Shown here one piece after another: positions 35,001 to 43,075 of a stretch of 56,123 bases of DNA. The stretch comes from Flavipsychrobacter sp. GTDB taxonomy: Bacteria; Bacteroidota; Bacteroidia; Chitinophagales; Chitinophagaceae. Each line of letters begins with the position of its first letter. The first letter of the stretch is position 1. The position numbers were made by a program, and so were the translations under genes. The DNA lies in contig JAOQAP010000015.1 in the NCBI GenBank assembly GCA_025963465.1, forward strand, positions 1 through 56,123, read 5' to 3'. Below the pieces are notes generated by a model, which saw only the letters and a program-made list of their open reading frames with translations, had not been told where the DNA came from and searched no databases.

Positions 35001-35247
35001 AGATGGTGAAGCACGTACTGCATGCCAGCAGGCTTGCCCATCTGATGCGATCACTTTCGGTAACGTAAAAGATAAAGAAAGCCGTATAGCCAAGATCCGT
35101 AATGAAGAGCAGAGAGAGCGTACTTTCTATGTACTGGAGCATATCCATACACTGCCTAACATCAACTATCTTGCTAAGATCAGGAATACAGAAGAGATAC
35201 ATTCTCACGATGAATCTAAGGATGACTTCCTGAAGTACCATATCTAG
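32098..35247 (+). CDS. actB: Alternative complex III subunit ActB (molybdopterin-oxidoreductase-like plus Fe-S)
   Basis: A 1049-residue periplasm-facing subunit. The N-terminus carries a RRDFLKFLGFSTVAATLVASC export and lipidation-like signal after a 40-residue cytoplasmic-type leader. Residues about 60-740 are the ActB1 region, homologous to molybdopterin oxidoreductases but in this family without Mo cofactor. Residues about 775-1010 are the ActB2 ferredoxin region with four cysteine clusters: SCTGCGACIVGC; CQHCDNAPCENVCP; RCIGTKYCANNCPYK; and CTFCVQ...ACQQACP. These should hold three [4Fe-4S] and one [3Fe-4S] clusters, as known for the complex. The B1-B2 fusion is usual in Bacteroidota. Second gene of the operon. 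Confidence 0.95.
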   Translation: MSQKQYWTDLQDLKNINENHLPVATDEFKEELPFDLSDSLFSATTPRRDFLKFLGFSTVAATLVASCEMPVRKAIPYAIKPEDITPGVPNYYASTFADGGDYCAIVIKTRDGRPIKIEGNDMSSITQGGTSARVQASVLNLYDKARIRHPFADGKEATFEAIDRMVKEGIANKSGYLITGSLLSPTTKDIIAQFTAKYPNVKHIVFDSISYSGMLQANELSYGKRTLPTYHFDKAQTIVSIGADFLGTWLSPVEFAKGYAKGRRISAKELKISKHYQVEPLQTITGAAADHRGTCKPSEKSKVAVALYNAIVNGTAPNLSTPHLNTLITSAAADLKKGNGMVVCGCNDVEIQVVVNAINDKIGANGTTINWATTSNYRQGIDKDMVDAVAAMEAGSVGSVFLHGVNPAYDYFDSKKFTDALAKVPVSVSFAERLDETAQKCKYIIPDHNFLEAWGDAEPKTNYFSLQQPGISPLFKTRAIQDTLLTWAGATQSYADFWKEYWMKKLGSQDAFDKALQNGVIEPAGAMPNGGGAFTGNVADAIGKIDARKANTAVELVVYQKVGIGYGGAWSNNPWLLELPDPITRTTWDNYLCVSPKRAKALNAELTGFSEVDAAKRVVTVKAANGYTVNLPIIVVPGMHNDVVAVATGFGRDAKVGRAAASDATKGGKNAYPFVTFNGNTFESHSDVTITGTAETYEVALTQTHSSYEARPVMHEFTLEEFTKDPEVLLKERGVEIAEFAAVPWIEEGKEGKEPIIDKETEEGYRANGTLYTNYQYEGVKWGMSIDLNSCTGCGACIVGCMAENNISVVGKDHVLKNHEMHWLRIDRYFSGMTDNPDTIQTVFQPMLCQHCDNAPCENVCPVSATNHSSEGLNQMAYNRCIGTKYCANNCPYKVRHFNWMDWNGADAFADNLYEDGRRDDLNDDLTRMVLNPDVTVRSRGVMEKCTFCVQRLQDAKLTAKKAGRPVKDGEARTACQQACPSDAITFGNVKDKESRIAKIRNEEQRERTFYVLEHIHTLPNINYLAKIRNTEEIHSHDESKDDFLKYHI

Positions 35248-35335
35248 TATAGAAGAGTAAGTGATAAAAGAACAGAGTATCTGCAAGGATATTCAGCAAT
35301 AGGAAAAAGAATTTAAAAAATACTAATTACGTGCT

Positions 35336-36802
35336 ATGCATATTAAGTACGAATCGTTTGTAAGGGAACCACTTGTAGATGGTGATAAGGATTACCACCA
35401 GGTGTCAGAAGATATTGTCCGCCCTATTGAAGGAAAACCGGGCCGTATGTGGTACGTGGGCTTTTTCTTTTCAGTTATATTGCTGTGCTACGGTATATTC
35501 TCCGTTAGCTGGGCGGTATACTGGGGATTAGGCACATGGGGTGTGAACAAGACCATAGGCTGGGGTTGGGATATCACCAACTTCGTATGGTGGATCGGTA
35601 TCGGTCACGCGGGTACGCTGATCTCTGCGATTCTGCTGCTGTTCCGCCAGGGCTGGCGTACAGGTGTAAACCGTGCGGCAGAAGCGATGACGATATTTGC
35701 GGTAATGTGTGCGGGCCAGTTCCCGATATGGCACATGGGCCGTGTATGGGATGGTTTCTGGGTATTGCCACTGCCTAACACACGTGGTACATTATGGCCA
35801 AACTTTGACTCTCCGCTTCTTTGGGACGTATTCGCGATCTCTACTTACTTCACTGTATCTCTTTTATTCTGGTATTCAGGTCTTCTTCCTGACTTCGCGC
35901 TGATACGCGACAGGGCAAATACCAAGCTGCGCAAAATGCTTTACGGCCTTGCATCTTTCGGATGGACAGGTACTGCAAAAAGCTGGCAGCGTATGGAAGC
36001 ACTTGCACTCGTACTTGCAGGTCTTTCTACTCCACTGGTACTTTCCGTACATACTATTGTATCTTTTGACTTCGCAACATCGGTGATACCGGGATGGCAT
36101 ACTACCATCTTCCCTCCATACTTCGTGGCAGGTGCGGTATTCTCTGGCTTCGCAATGGTGAATACGCTGCTGGTAATTACCCGCCGCATACTGCACCTGG
36201 AAGATTACATCACTATCGGTCACCTGGAGGCAATGAACAAAGTAATTGTACTTACCGGTTCTATAGTAGGTGTGGCTTATCTTACTGAGCTGTTCATAGC
36301 ATGGTATTCTCAGTCATGGGGCGAAATGGCGGCATTCCAATGGCGTATCATGGGCCCATACTGGTGGAGCTACTGGGCGATGATGACCTGCAACGTGGTA
36401 TCTCCACAGTTGTTCTGGGTAAAGAAACTGCGCAGGAACGTACCATTCACTTTCGTAATGTCTATAGTGGTGAACATTGGTATGTGGTTCGAGCGTTTCG
36501 TGATCATCGTTACCTCTACTTACCGTGATTGGATCCCCGGCATCTGGGCATACTACAGCACTACATTGACAGAAGTAGGTTTCTACCTCGGTACATTCGG
36601 CCTGTTCTTTACGTGCTACTTCTTATTCGCTAAATACTTCCCTGTTATCGCGATCGCTGAGATCAAGTTCGTTCTCAAGACATCAGGCGAGAACTATAAG
36701 AGAGATATGCAGCGTATAGATGCACAGAGCGAAGAAGAGTTCATTCATGTAGTTGACTCTCATCACGATGATTCACATGAATTAGCACCGGCGCATCATT
36801 AA
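35336..36802 (+). CDS. actC: Alternative complex III subunit ActC (NrfD-like, quinol-binding)
   Basis: A 488-residue polytopic membrane protein of the NrfD/PsrC family. About ten helices can be read, from VGFFFSVILLCYGIFSVSWAVYW through LYEVGFYLGTFGLF-like segments to TCYFLFAKYFPVIAIAEI. Typical ActC text includes HAGTLISAILLLFRQGWRTGVNRAAEAMTIFAV and VLSVHTIVSFDFATSVIPGWHTTIFPPYFVAGAVFSGFAMV. It oxidises quinol in the membrane and feeds ActB. The hydrophilic His-rich C-terminus (DSHHDDSHELAPAHH) faces out. Third gene of the operon, 88 bases after actB. Confidence 0.95.
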   Translation: MHIKYESFVREPLVDGDKDYHQVSEDIVRPIEGKPGRMWYVGFFFSVILLCYGIFSVSWAVYWGLGTWGVNKTIGWGWDITNFVWWIGIGHAGTLISAILLLFRQGWRTGVNRAAEAMTIFAVMCAGQFPIWHMGRVWDGFWVLPLPNTRGTLWPNFDSPLLWDVFAISTYFTVSLLFWYSGLLPDFALIRDRANTKLRKMLYGLASFGWTGTAKSWQRMEALALVLAGLSTPLVLSVHTIVSFDFATSVIPGWHTTIFPPYFVAGAVFSGFAMVNTLLVITRRILHLEDYITIGHLEAMNKVIVLTGSIVGVAYLTELFIAWYSQSWGEMAAFQWRIMGPYWWSYWAMMTCNVVSPQLFWVKKLRRNVPFTFVMSIVVNIGMWFERFVIIVTSTYRDWIPGIWAYYSTTLTEVGFYLGTFGLFFTCYFLFAKYFPVIAIAEIKFVLKTSGENYKRDMQRIDAQSEEEFIHVVDSHHDDSHELAPAHH

Positions 36803-36901
36803 TAACGGGTTGCCGTATTGATGAGGATTGACAAAAGAAAAAATAACAGTAGGTAACGGGCTTACACTCTTACTTACCAATTAAGACTAATTTTTTATAA
36901 A

Positions 36902-37483
36902 ATGGCTATAAAGAAATTTGCTGTAGCGGCTTACGATGATGAGGAAGTTTTGTTTCCTGCAGTCAAAAAAGTACGCAATAGCGGTTATAAGATCCACGAT
37001 ATCTATACACCATTCGCAGTGCATGGCCTTGATGAGGCTATGGGACTGAAGGGTACTGACCTGCATATAGCAGGCTTTATCTATGGTTTGTGCGGTACGT
37101 CTACTGCTGTAGGCTTCATCTCCTGGATATTCACTTCAGACTGGCCTATTATATATGGTGGTAAGCCTCACTTCGCATTACCGGCATGGATACCAATTAC
37201 CTTCGAGCTTACCGTATTATTCGCGGCAGTGGGTATGACCATGACGTTCTGCTACCTGAACCAGATAATGCCGGGTGTTAAGAAACACGTATTTCACAAA
37301 CGCCAGAGCGATGACCTTTTTGTAATGGCTATAGAACTGAACGACCACACTTCAGAACATGACGTGCTTGCATACCTTAAAGCTACAGGCGCCAAAGAAG
37401 TGAAGATAGAAGTAGCTGAAGCTGGCTGGTGGTATGGCCGCTGGGACAAAAAAGAAGCCTACGAACTGCAGGCTGCAAAGTAA
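36902..37483 (+). CDS. actD: Alternative complex III subunit ActD (DUF3341)
   Basis: A 193-residue DUF3341 subunit. It has two membrane helices (about 56-77, HIAGFIYGLCGTSTAVGFISWIF, and 98-122, PITFELTVLFAAVGMTMTFCYL) between soluble N- and C-terminal parts. The N-terminal KKFAVAAYDDEEVLFPAVKKVRNSGYKIHDIYTPFAVHGLDEAMGL is the family hallmark. It is a structural part of the complex. Fourth gene in the operon. Confidence 0.94.
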   Translation: MAIKKFAVAAYDDEEVLFPAVKKVRNSGYKIHDIYTPFAVHGLDEAMGLKGTDLHIAGFIYGLCGTSTAVGFISWIFTSDWPIIYGGKPHFALPAWIPITFELTVLFAAVGMTMTFCYLNQIMPGVKKHVFHKRQSDDLFVMAIELNDHTSEHDVLAYLKATGAKEVKIEVAEAGWWYGRWDKKEAYELQAAK

Positions 37484-37545
37484 GCACCGCATAGTAAGCA
37501 GAGAAAAGACACAAAGACATCATTTACGACTTTTTGAAATTGAAT

Positions 37546-38217
37546 ATGAACAAGATTAAAAGCATACTAGTAGCAAGCCTGGCAATAACAGCCGGCCTGG
37601 TGTCCTGCGACTCAGGTGATATGCGTCGTACTCCGGGTCACGTTTATGTACCCGATATGACCTACTCGCGTGCATACGATGCTTATACGGCAAACCCGAA
37701 CTTTGCTGACAGCCTTACAAGCCGTCCGCCGGTAGCAGGTACTATTGCCCGCGGCCACGAAATGCCTGATCATCTTAAAGAAGGTGATACTACAGCATAC
37801 AAGACAATGGTAGCTAATATGCATTTTAATGCAGAAGAGCTGAAAGAAGGCGGACGCCTGTTCAACATCTACTGCGGTATATGCCATGGTACTAACCTGG
37901 ACGGACAAGGCCCGTTGTTTGCAAGCGGTAAGTTCGCATCAATGCCTGCTAACTTTAAAGACGGCAAATACCTGCATATGCCTGTAGGCCAGATGTATGC
38001 AGCTGTGAAATATGGTAAGAACATGATGGGCTCTTACGCAAGCCAGCTGGACATTAAACAGCGCTGGATGGTAATAGCGCACATCAAGAAAATGCAATCT
38101 GAAAATGGTGGTGATGGATTCACATTCGGTGAAAGCACAGTACCGGCAGCAAAGGCTGATACTGCAGCGAAAGAAGGCGCTCCGATGATCGCTAAAGTGG
38201 AAGAGAGCAAAAAATAA
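37546..38217 (+). CDS. actE: Alternative complex III subunit ActE (monohaem lipoprotein cytochrome c)
   Basis: A 223-residue lipoprotein (start ATG 37546, MNKIKSILVASLAITAGLVSC, lipobox Cys). It has one c-type haem at CGICH (LFNIYCGICHGTNLDGQGPL) with a likely Met ligand in MPVGQMYAAVKYGKNMMGSYASQL. A low-complexity Ala/Lys/Glu tail follows the haem domain. ActE is the last carrier toward the oxidase. Fifth gene of the operon, 62 bases after actD. Confidence 0.94.
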   Translation: MNKIKSILVASLAITAGLVSCDSGDMRRTPGHVYVPDMTYSRAYDAYTANPNFADSLTSRPPVAGTIARGHEMPDHLKEGDTTAYKTMVANMHFNAEELKEGGRLFNIYCGICHGTNLDGQGPLFASGKFASMPANFKDGKYLHMPVGQMYAAVKYGKNMMGSYASQLDIKQRWMVIAHIKKMQSENGGDGFTFGESTVPAAKADTAAKEGAPMIAKVEESKK

Positions 38218-38260
38218 TCAAAAGTAATTTTAGAACGATTTTTAATAAAAGTTGCATACA

Positions 38261-39478
38261 ATGAATGACCGTTTTGAGATACCCGCACGCTTGAGAAACA
38301 CAAGTATTGCCCTTATAGCAGTAGGCGTTTTAGCCCTTATAGGCGGGATAGCTTGTTTGTTGATGAGCCATAACGATTTGGACAGGGCCCGTTTCTGGAC
38401 AACACTGTTGCATGACAGTGTGTTCTTTACGCTGATCACTGCAGTAAGTATATTCGTACAGGCGGCGGTGTCACTAGCACAGGGTGCGTGGCTTACAGCC
38501 TACAAAAGGGTGCCTGAAGCGATAGGCGCTAATGTATGGGTGTTTGGTACTATTACTGCTATCGTTTCATTCCTGATCGTATTTACATTCAGGGATTCAC
38601 ACGGCATCAATACTATCTATGAGTGGGTAACTCCGGGTAAGGATAAGCTCCTGTTGGGTAAAAAAGCGTTCCTGAATCCAGGCATGTTCGTTGGCTTTAC
38701 GCTGGTGACTGTTGGCCTTTGGGCTTTCTTCGGCTACAAATTCCGTGCAATGTCTATAGCGCAGGAAAGCGCTCCTAAGAATGATACCAAGATCTACTGG
38801 AAAGTATTCCGTTTGTCAGGCGTGTTCTTATTTGTTTATGCACTGACACAGATGAGCACTACTCCATGGTTATGGGTAATGAGCGTTCAGCCGCACTGGT
38901 ATTCTACTTTGTTCAGCTGGTACACATTTGCAAGCGCATTTGTAAGCGGTATGTCTCTTATCCTTCTCTGGGTAATATACCTGAAAAACCAGGGCAACCT
39001 GCAGCTGGTAACTACAGAGCACATGCACGATCTTGGTAAGTTCATGTTTGCATTCAGTATCTTCTGGACGTACCTGTGGTTCGCACAGTACATGCTGATC
39101 TGGTATGCGAACATCCCTGATGAAACAGTTTATTTCAAAATGCGCCAGCAGGGTCCTTACAGCGTTATATTCTACGCAAACTTCATTATCAATTTCTGTA
39201 TGCCATTGATCATACTGATGGCCCGCCCTAGCAAGCGTAACTACTTTACGGTTACTTTCATGGCAATGGTTATCATCTTTGGTCACTGGATGGATTTCTT
39301 CCAGATGATCATGCCGGGATCTCTTGGTGAGCATTGGCACATCAACTGGTACGAGATAGGTATATTCATGGGCTTTGCAGGAATACTGATATTCTCTGTA
39401 TCACGTACACTTACAAAATCGTCCCTGGTGCCGCACAACAACCTGTTGCTGAAAGAAGCAATAGTGCACCTGAGCTAG
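38261..39478 (+). CDS. actF: Alternative complex III subunit ActF
   Basis: A 405-residue polytopic membrane protein, homologous to ActC but with its quinol site reduced in this family. I use ATG 38261 (MNDRFEIPARL). About ten helices are visible, including IALIAVGVLALIGGIACLL, VNGFTLVTVGLWAFFGY-type text and FMFAFSIFWTYLWFAQYMLIWYANIP. It ends DKSS-type hydrophilic text (SLVPHNNLLLKEAIVHLS). It completes the complex III set immediately before the oxidase genes. Confidence 0.92.
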   Translation: MNDRFEIPARLRNTSIALIAVGVLALIGGIACLLMSHNDLDRARFWTTLLHDSVFFTLITAVSIFVQAAVSLAQGAWLTAYKRVPEAIGANVWVFGTITAIVSFLIVFTFRDSHGINTIYEWVTPGKDKLLLGKKAFLNPGMFVGFTLVTVGLWAFFGYKFRAMSIAQESAPKNDTKIYWKVFRLSGVFLFVYALTQMSTTPWLWVMSVQPHWYSTLFSWYTFASAFVSGMSLILLWVIYLKNQGNLQLVTTEHMHDLGKFMFAFSIFWTYLWFAQYMLIWYANIPDETVYFKMRQQGPYSVIFYANFIINFCMPLIILMARPSKRNYFTVTFMAMVIIFGHWMDFFQMIMPGSLGEHWHINWYEIGIFMGFAGILIFSVSRTLTKSSLVPHNNLLLKEAIVHLS

Positions 39479-39540
39479 TCTGTAAATATTGAATAAAGAG
39501 CAAGTAAAGAATAAAATTTAACAATATAAGCTGAGCGACC

Positions 39541-40614
39541 ATGTCGGTATTTATAATAACAATATTAATTATTCTGGTATTTACCATTATCTACCAGATC
39601 AGTAAGGCAAGCGAATACGCGACAGTGTTGCGTGGAACAGAAAAGGTGAACGCCCAGGCAAACAGAGCTATTGCTTGGCTGCTTGTAGTGATGTTCGTAT
39701 TAGGTATCTGGGGTATCTGGGAATGTAATGCGTTGTTCCAGGACAGGTTGCTGCCTATAGCTGCATGTAAAACAGGAGAGAACTACGACTCCATGTTCAA
39801 TATGACCACATTGGTAACAGGCATTGTATTCTTTGCAACGCAGCTTGCTCTTTTCTGGTTCTGCTTCCGCTACCAGTCTGCTGAAAAACGTACAACTTTC
39901 TTCTTCCCGCACAATAACAAACTGGAAATACTCTGGACAACAGTACCTGCTATTGCAATGGCAATACTGGTGGCTATAGGTCTTCGTAACTGGTATGATG
40001 TTACTTCTCCTGCTCCTGCTAATGCAACTGTTGTAGAAGTAGTAGGCAAGCAGTTCAACTGGCTGATCCGCTACCCCGGTAAAGACAACGAACTGGGTAA
40101 AAGGGATTTCCGTAAGATCGATGATGCAAACAACGTATTAGGTCTTGACTGGAGCGACCCGCATAATACAGATGATATCATTTCCCAGAATGGTGAGTTG
40201 CACTGTGTGGTGAACAAGCCTGTGAAACTGGTTATTGGTTCACGTGATGTGATACATGATGTAGGTCTTTCTCACTTCCGTTTGAAGATGGATGCTGTGC
40301 CGGGTATTACTACTACTTTATGGTTTGTACCTACGATCACTACCGATTCAATGAAGCTGATCACAAAAAATCCTGATTTCGTATATGAAATATCATGTGA
40401 CCAGATGTGTGGTAAAGGCCACTATTCTATGCGTGGTACTGTAATAGTACAAACACAGGCTGAGTATGATAAGTGGATGGCCAGCCAGCAAACTTATTAT
40501 GCAGGCAATGCACCTGGCGCACCTGCACCGGCGGCTCCTGCAACGGCACCAACAGGTGGCGAAGCAAAGCCTGAAGTGAAAAATGATAGTGTGAAAGCAG
40601 TAACGATGAAATAA
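39541..40614 (+). CDS. coxB: Cytochrome c oxidase subunit II
   Basis: The CuA-bearing subunit of the terminal oxidase, 357 residues. Two or three N-terminal membrane helices include SVFIITILIILVFTIIYQI, AIAWLLVVMFVLGIWGIWEC and TGIVFFATQLALFWFCF. The periplasmic cupredoxin part starts at about 150 (VEVVGKQFNWLIRYPG). CuA ligands are the His in HDVGLSHFRLKMDAVPG and CDQMCGKGHYSM (Cys, Glu replaced by Gln/Met context, Cys, His, Met). An Ala/Pro-rich tail follows. No fused cytochrome c domain is present, so electrons must come from the upstream complex III cytochromes. Seventh gene of the operon. Confidence 0.95.
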   Translation: MSVFIITILIILVFTIIYQISKASEYATVLRGTEKVNAQANRAIAWLLVVMFVLGIWGIWECNALFQDRLLPIAACKTGENYDSMFNMTTLVTGIVFFATQLALFWFCFRYQSAEKRTTFFFPHNNKLEILWTTVPAIAMAILVAIGLRNWYDVTSPAPANATVVEVVGKQFNWLIRYPGKDNELGKRDFRKIDDANNVLGLDWSDPHNTDDIISQNGELHCVVNKPVKLVIGSRDVIHDVGLSHFRLKMDAVPGITTTLWFVPTITTDSMKLITKNPDFVYEISCDQMCGKGHYSMRGTVIVQTQAEYDKWMASQQTYYAGNAPGAPAPAAPATAPTGGEAKPEVKNDSVKAVTMK

Positions 40615-40652
40615 TCAGCTATAAAAAACGAATAGCTATAAAAGTGCAAAAA

Positions 40653-42476
40653 ATGAATAACGAGATCATTATTGATGGGCCAAATATTGCGCATGGCGCG
40701 GAGTCTGCTACAGATCATCATGGCGACCACGAACATCATGAACAACATTTTATCTGGAAGTACATCTTCAGCCAGGACCATAAAATGATATCCAAGCAGT
40801 TCCTGATCACAGGGATCATCTGGGCTATCATAGGTGCGTTGATGTCTGTATTTTTCCGTTTGCAGCTCGGTTTCCCCGACAGTACATTCCCTATCATGGA
40901 GAAATTCATGGGCGAATGGGCAAAAGGCGGTAAGCTGACACCTGAGTTCTATTATGCATTGATAACAATGCACGGTACTATCCTTGTATTCTTCGTACTT
41001 ACAGCGGGCCTTAGCGGAACATTTGCCAACCTGCTGATACCTTACCAGGTAGGTGCGCGTGATATGGCATCGCCTTTCATGAACATGCTGTCTTACTGGT
41101 TCTTCTTTGCTGCAAGTATATTGATGATGGTTTCCCTTTTCGTAGAAACCGGTCCGGCAGCAGGTGGATGGACAACTTATCCTCCTTTGAGCGCACTGAA
41201 AGAAGCATCTCTTGGTTCAGGTCTTGGTATGGACCTGTGGCTGATGGGTATGTCACTGTTCGTTGTGTCTTCACTGCTGGGTGGTCTTAACTACATCGCT
41301 ACTATCCTGAACATGCGTACCAAGGGTATGACCATGACACGTCTTCCATTGACCATATGGGCGCTGTTCTTTACCGCTGTACTGGGCGTACTTTCTTTCC
41401 CTGTACTGTTCTCAGGTGTTGTACTGCTGATATTCGACCGTAACTTCGGTACGAGCTTCTACCTTTCTGAAATATTCATTGGAGGCAAGGCATTACCACA
41501 CATCGGTGGTTCAGCTATCCTTTACCAGCACTTATTCTGGTTCCTTGGTCACCCTGAGGTATATATCATCATGCTTCCTGGTATGGGTATGGCTTCAGAG
41601 GTATTATCAACGAACAGCCGCAAGCCGATCTTTGGTTATTTCGCCATGATCATCTCGTTAGTAGGTATCACATTGCTGGCGTTCCTGGTATGGGCGCACC
41701 ATATGTTCGTTACCGGTATGAGTCCGTTCCTGGGTTCTATATTCGTATTGCTTACTCTTCTTATTGCGGTACCATCTGCGGTAAAGGTGTTCAACTGGCT
41801 TACAACTATCTGGCGTGGTAATATCCGTTTCTCTCCGGCTATGCTGTTCGCTCTTGGTTTCGTATCTATGTTCATCTCCGGTGGTCTTACAGGTATCTTC
41901 CTTGGTAACTCTGCTCTTGATATTCATCTTCATGATACCTACTTCGTTGTTGCCCACTTCCATATAGTAATGGGTGTGTCAGCGTTCTTCGGTATGTTCG
42001 CAGGTATCTATCACTGGTTCCCTAAGATGTATGGCCGCTTTATGAATAACACACTTGGATATGTACACTTCTTTATTACGTTCGCAGGCGCTTACCTTAT
42101 CTTCTGGCCTATGCACTATGAAGGTATCGCAGGTATGCCACGTCGTTATTATGATTACTCTGCATGGGAATCATTCAAACATTTCCAGGGTGTTAACGCA
42201 TTCATCAGTATCGTAGCTATCATTGTATTCTTTGCACAGTTAATGTTCGTGCTGAACTTCTTCGTGAGCATATTCAAAGGACGCAGAATGACTACACTGA
42301 ATCCATGGGGTTCTACTACATTGGAATGGACAACACCAATTCATCCGGGTCACGGTAACTGGGTAGGTGAAATTCCTGAAGTACATCGCTGGCCATATGA
42401 TTACAGGGACGATGGTCATGGTAATGACTTCATTCCTCAGACTACGCCGCTAAGGCCAGGTGAAGAAGAGCATTAA
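40653..42476 (+). CDS. coxA: Cytochrome c oxidase subunit I
   Basis: The catalytic haem-copper subunit, 607 residues from ATG 40653 (a GTG three codons upstream is possible). Twelve helices are expected. Visible sites: low-spin haem His in MHGTILVFFV; CuB and proton-path motif GHPEVYIIMLPG (A1-type Glu); AHHMFVTGM; K-channel Lys in AVPSAVKVFNW; D-channel entry Asp in GARDMASPFMN; and haem a3/a ligands in HFHIVMG. It reduces oxygen to water while pumping protons. Last gene of the operon, followed by a strong terminator. No separate subunit III or IV gene follows in this window. Confidence 0.96.
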   Translation: MNNEIIIDGPNIAHGAESATDHHGDHEHHEQHFIWKYIFSQDHKMISKQFLITGIIWAIIGALMSVFFRLQLGFPDSTFPIMEKFMGEWAKGGKLTPEFYYALITMHGTILVFFVLTAGLSGTFANLLIPYQVGARDMASPFMNMLSYWFFFAASILMMVSLFVETGPAAGGWTTYPPLSALKEASLGSGLGMDLWLMGMSLFVVSSLLGGLNYIATILNMRTKGMTMTRLPLTIWALFFTAVLGVLSFPVLFSGVVLLIFDRNFGTSFYLSEIFIGGKALPHIGGSAILYQHLFWFLGHPEVYIIMLPGMGMASEVLSTNSRKPIFGYFAMIISLVGITLLAFLVWAHHMFVTGMSPFLGSIFVLLTLLIAVPSAVKVFNWLTTIWRGNIRFSPAMLFALGFVSMFISGGLTGIFLGNSALDIHLHDTYFVVAHFHIVMGVSAFFGMFAGIYHWFPKMYGRFMNNTLGYVHFFITFAGAYLIFWPMHYEGIAGMPRRYYDYSAWESFKHFQGVNAFISIVAIIVFFAQLMFVLNFFVSIFKGRRMTTLNPWGSTTLEWTTPIHPGHGNWVGEIPEVHRWPYDYRDDGHGNDFIPQTTPLRPGEEEH

Positions 42477-42504
42477 GACTTTTAGAGTTTCTTGAATATA
42501 CAAG

Positions 42505-42528
42505 CGCCCCTTTTGGGGCGTTTTTTTT
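42505..42528 (+). terminator. Terminator of the respiratory operon
   Basis: CGCCCC-TTTT-GGGGCG followed by eight T residues, 28 bases after the coxA stop. Confidence 0.93.
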
Positions 42529-42548
42529 GTCTGCGGGGTATTGTAGTC

Positions 42549-42581
42549 AGATTTGTCAACATTTAGAAAGTTGACAAATCT
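42549..42581. other. Inverted repeat between coxA and the small secreted gene
   Basis: A perfect 12-bp inverted repeat AGATTTGTCAAC / GTTGACAAATCT with a 9-base loop. It lies 13 bases beyond the stop of the minus-strand gene at 42595. It may end that gene, though no long T-run follows, or it may bind a protein. Confidence 0.6.
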
Positions 42582-42594
42582 TGTTGTGAGATGG

Positions 42595-42903
42595 TTATGC
42601 TTTCTTCATGTAATACCTGGTTTCACCGCTACTGTGAGGAACTATCGTTGCTGACACCACTTCCCAGCCATCTTTAATAAAATAGTTCACAGCATCCAGC
42701 CTTGATTCAAATCTCCTGTTTTTGCCCGTGTTGTTATCTTTTATAGGTGTGAACTTTCTTTTGTGTGATCCCATGTAATTGACTTCGACGATATACCGTT
42801 TAAAGGCAGGTTGATACACGTTTATTTCGCAGTATTTAATTTCATCCGCATAGCATGCCGATGTTGCCAGCGCAATTGTAATCAGGATCAGGAGTTTTTT
42901 CAT
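42595..42903 (-). CDS. Small secreted protein of unknown function
   Basis: A 102-residue protein with a signal peptide (KKLLILITIALATSACYA-DE); a Cys lies just before the likely cut, so lipidation is possible but the box is poor. The mature part (YCEINVYQPAFKRYIVEVNYMGSHKRKF, FESRLDAVNYFIKDGWEVVSATIVPHSS) reads as a compact alpha/beta fold. I do not recognise the family. It stands alone between two terminator-like hairpins. It is not clearly related to the small secreted pair at 22-25 kb. Confidence 0.78.
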   Translation of the reverse strand: MKKLLILITIALATSACYADEIKYCEINVYQPAFKRYIVEVNYMGSHKRKFTPIKDNNTGKNRRFESRLDAVNYFIKDGWEVVSATIVPHSSGETRYYMKKA

Positions 42904-43022
42904 AAAGGTGCGTTTTGATATTAGAGTGTGGAATAGCCGGAAAGTTTAATCTGTGTAAAAAAGCTGCCGGGAATCTGCCAAAAGTTTAAAGGACATGGCT
43001 AATTAAGGCATGATACAATAAA

Positions 43023-43057
43023 AAACGGGCTGTATCGCAGTGATACAGCCCGTTTTA
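43023..43057. terminator. Terminator of the M16 peptidase gene
   Basis: A perfect 15-bp stem AAAACGGGCTGTATC / GATACAGCCCGTTTT with a GCAGT loop, 19 bases past the stop on the minus strand. It can act in both directions. Confidence 0.9.
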
Positions 43058-43075
43058 TTTATCGGCTATTGATTA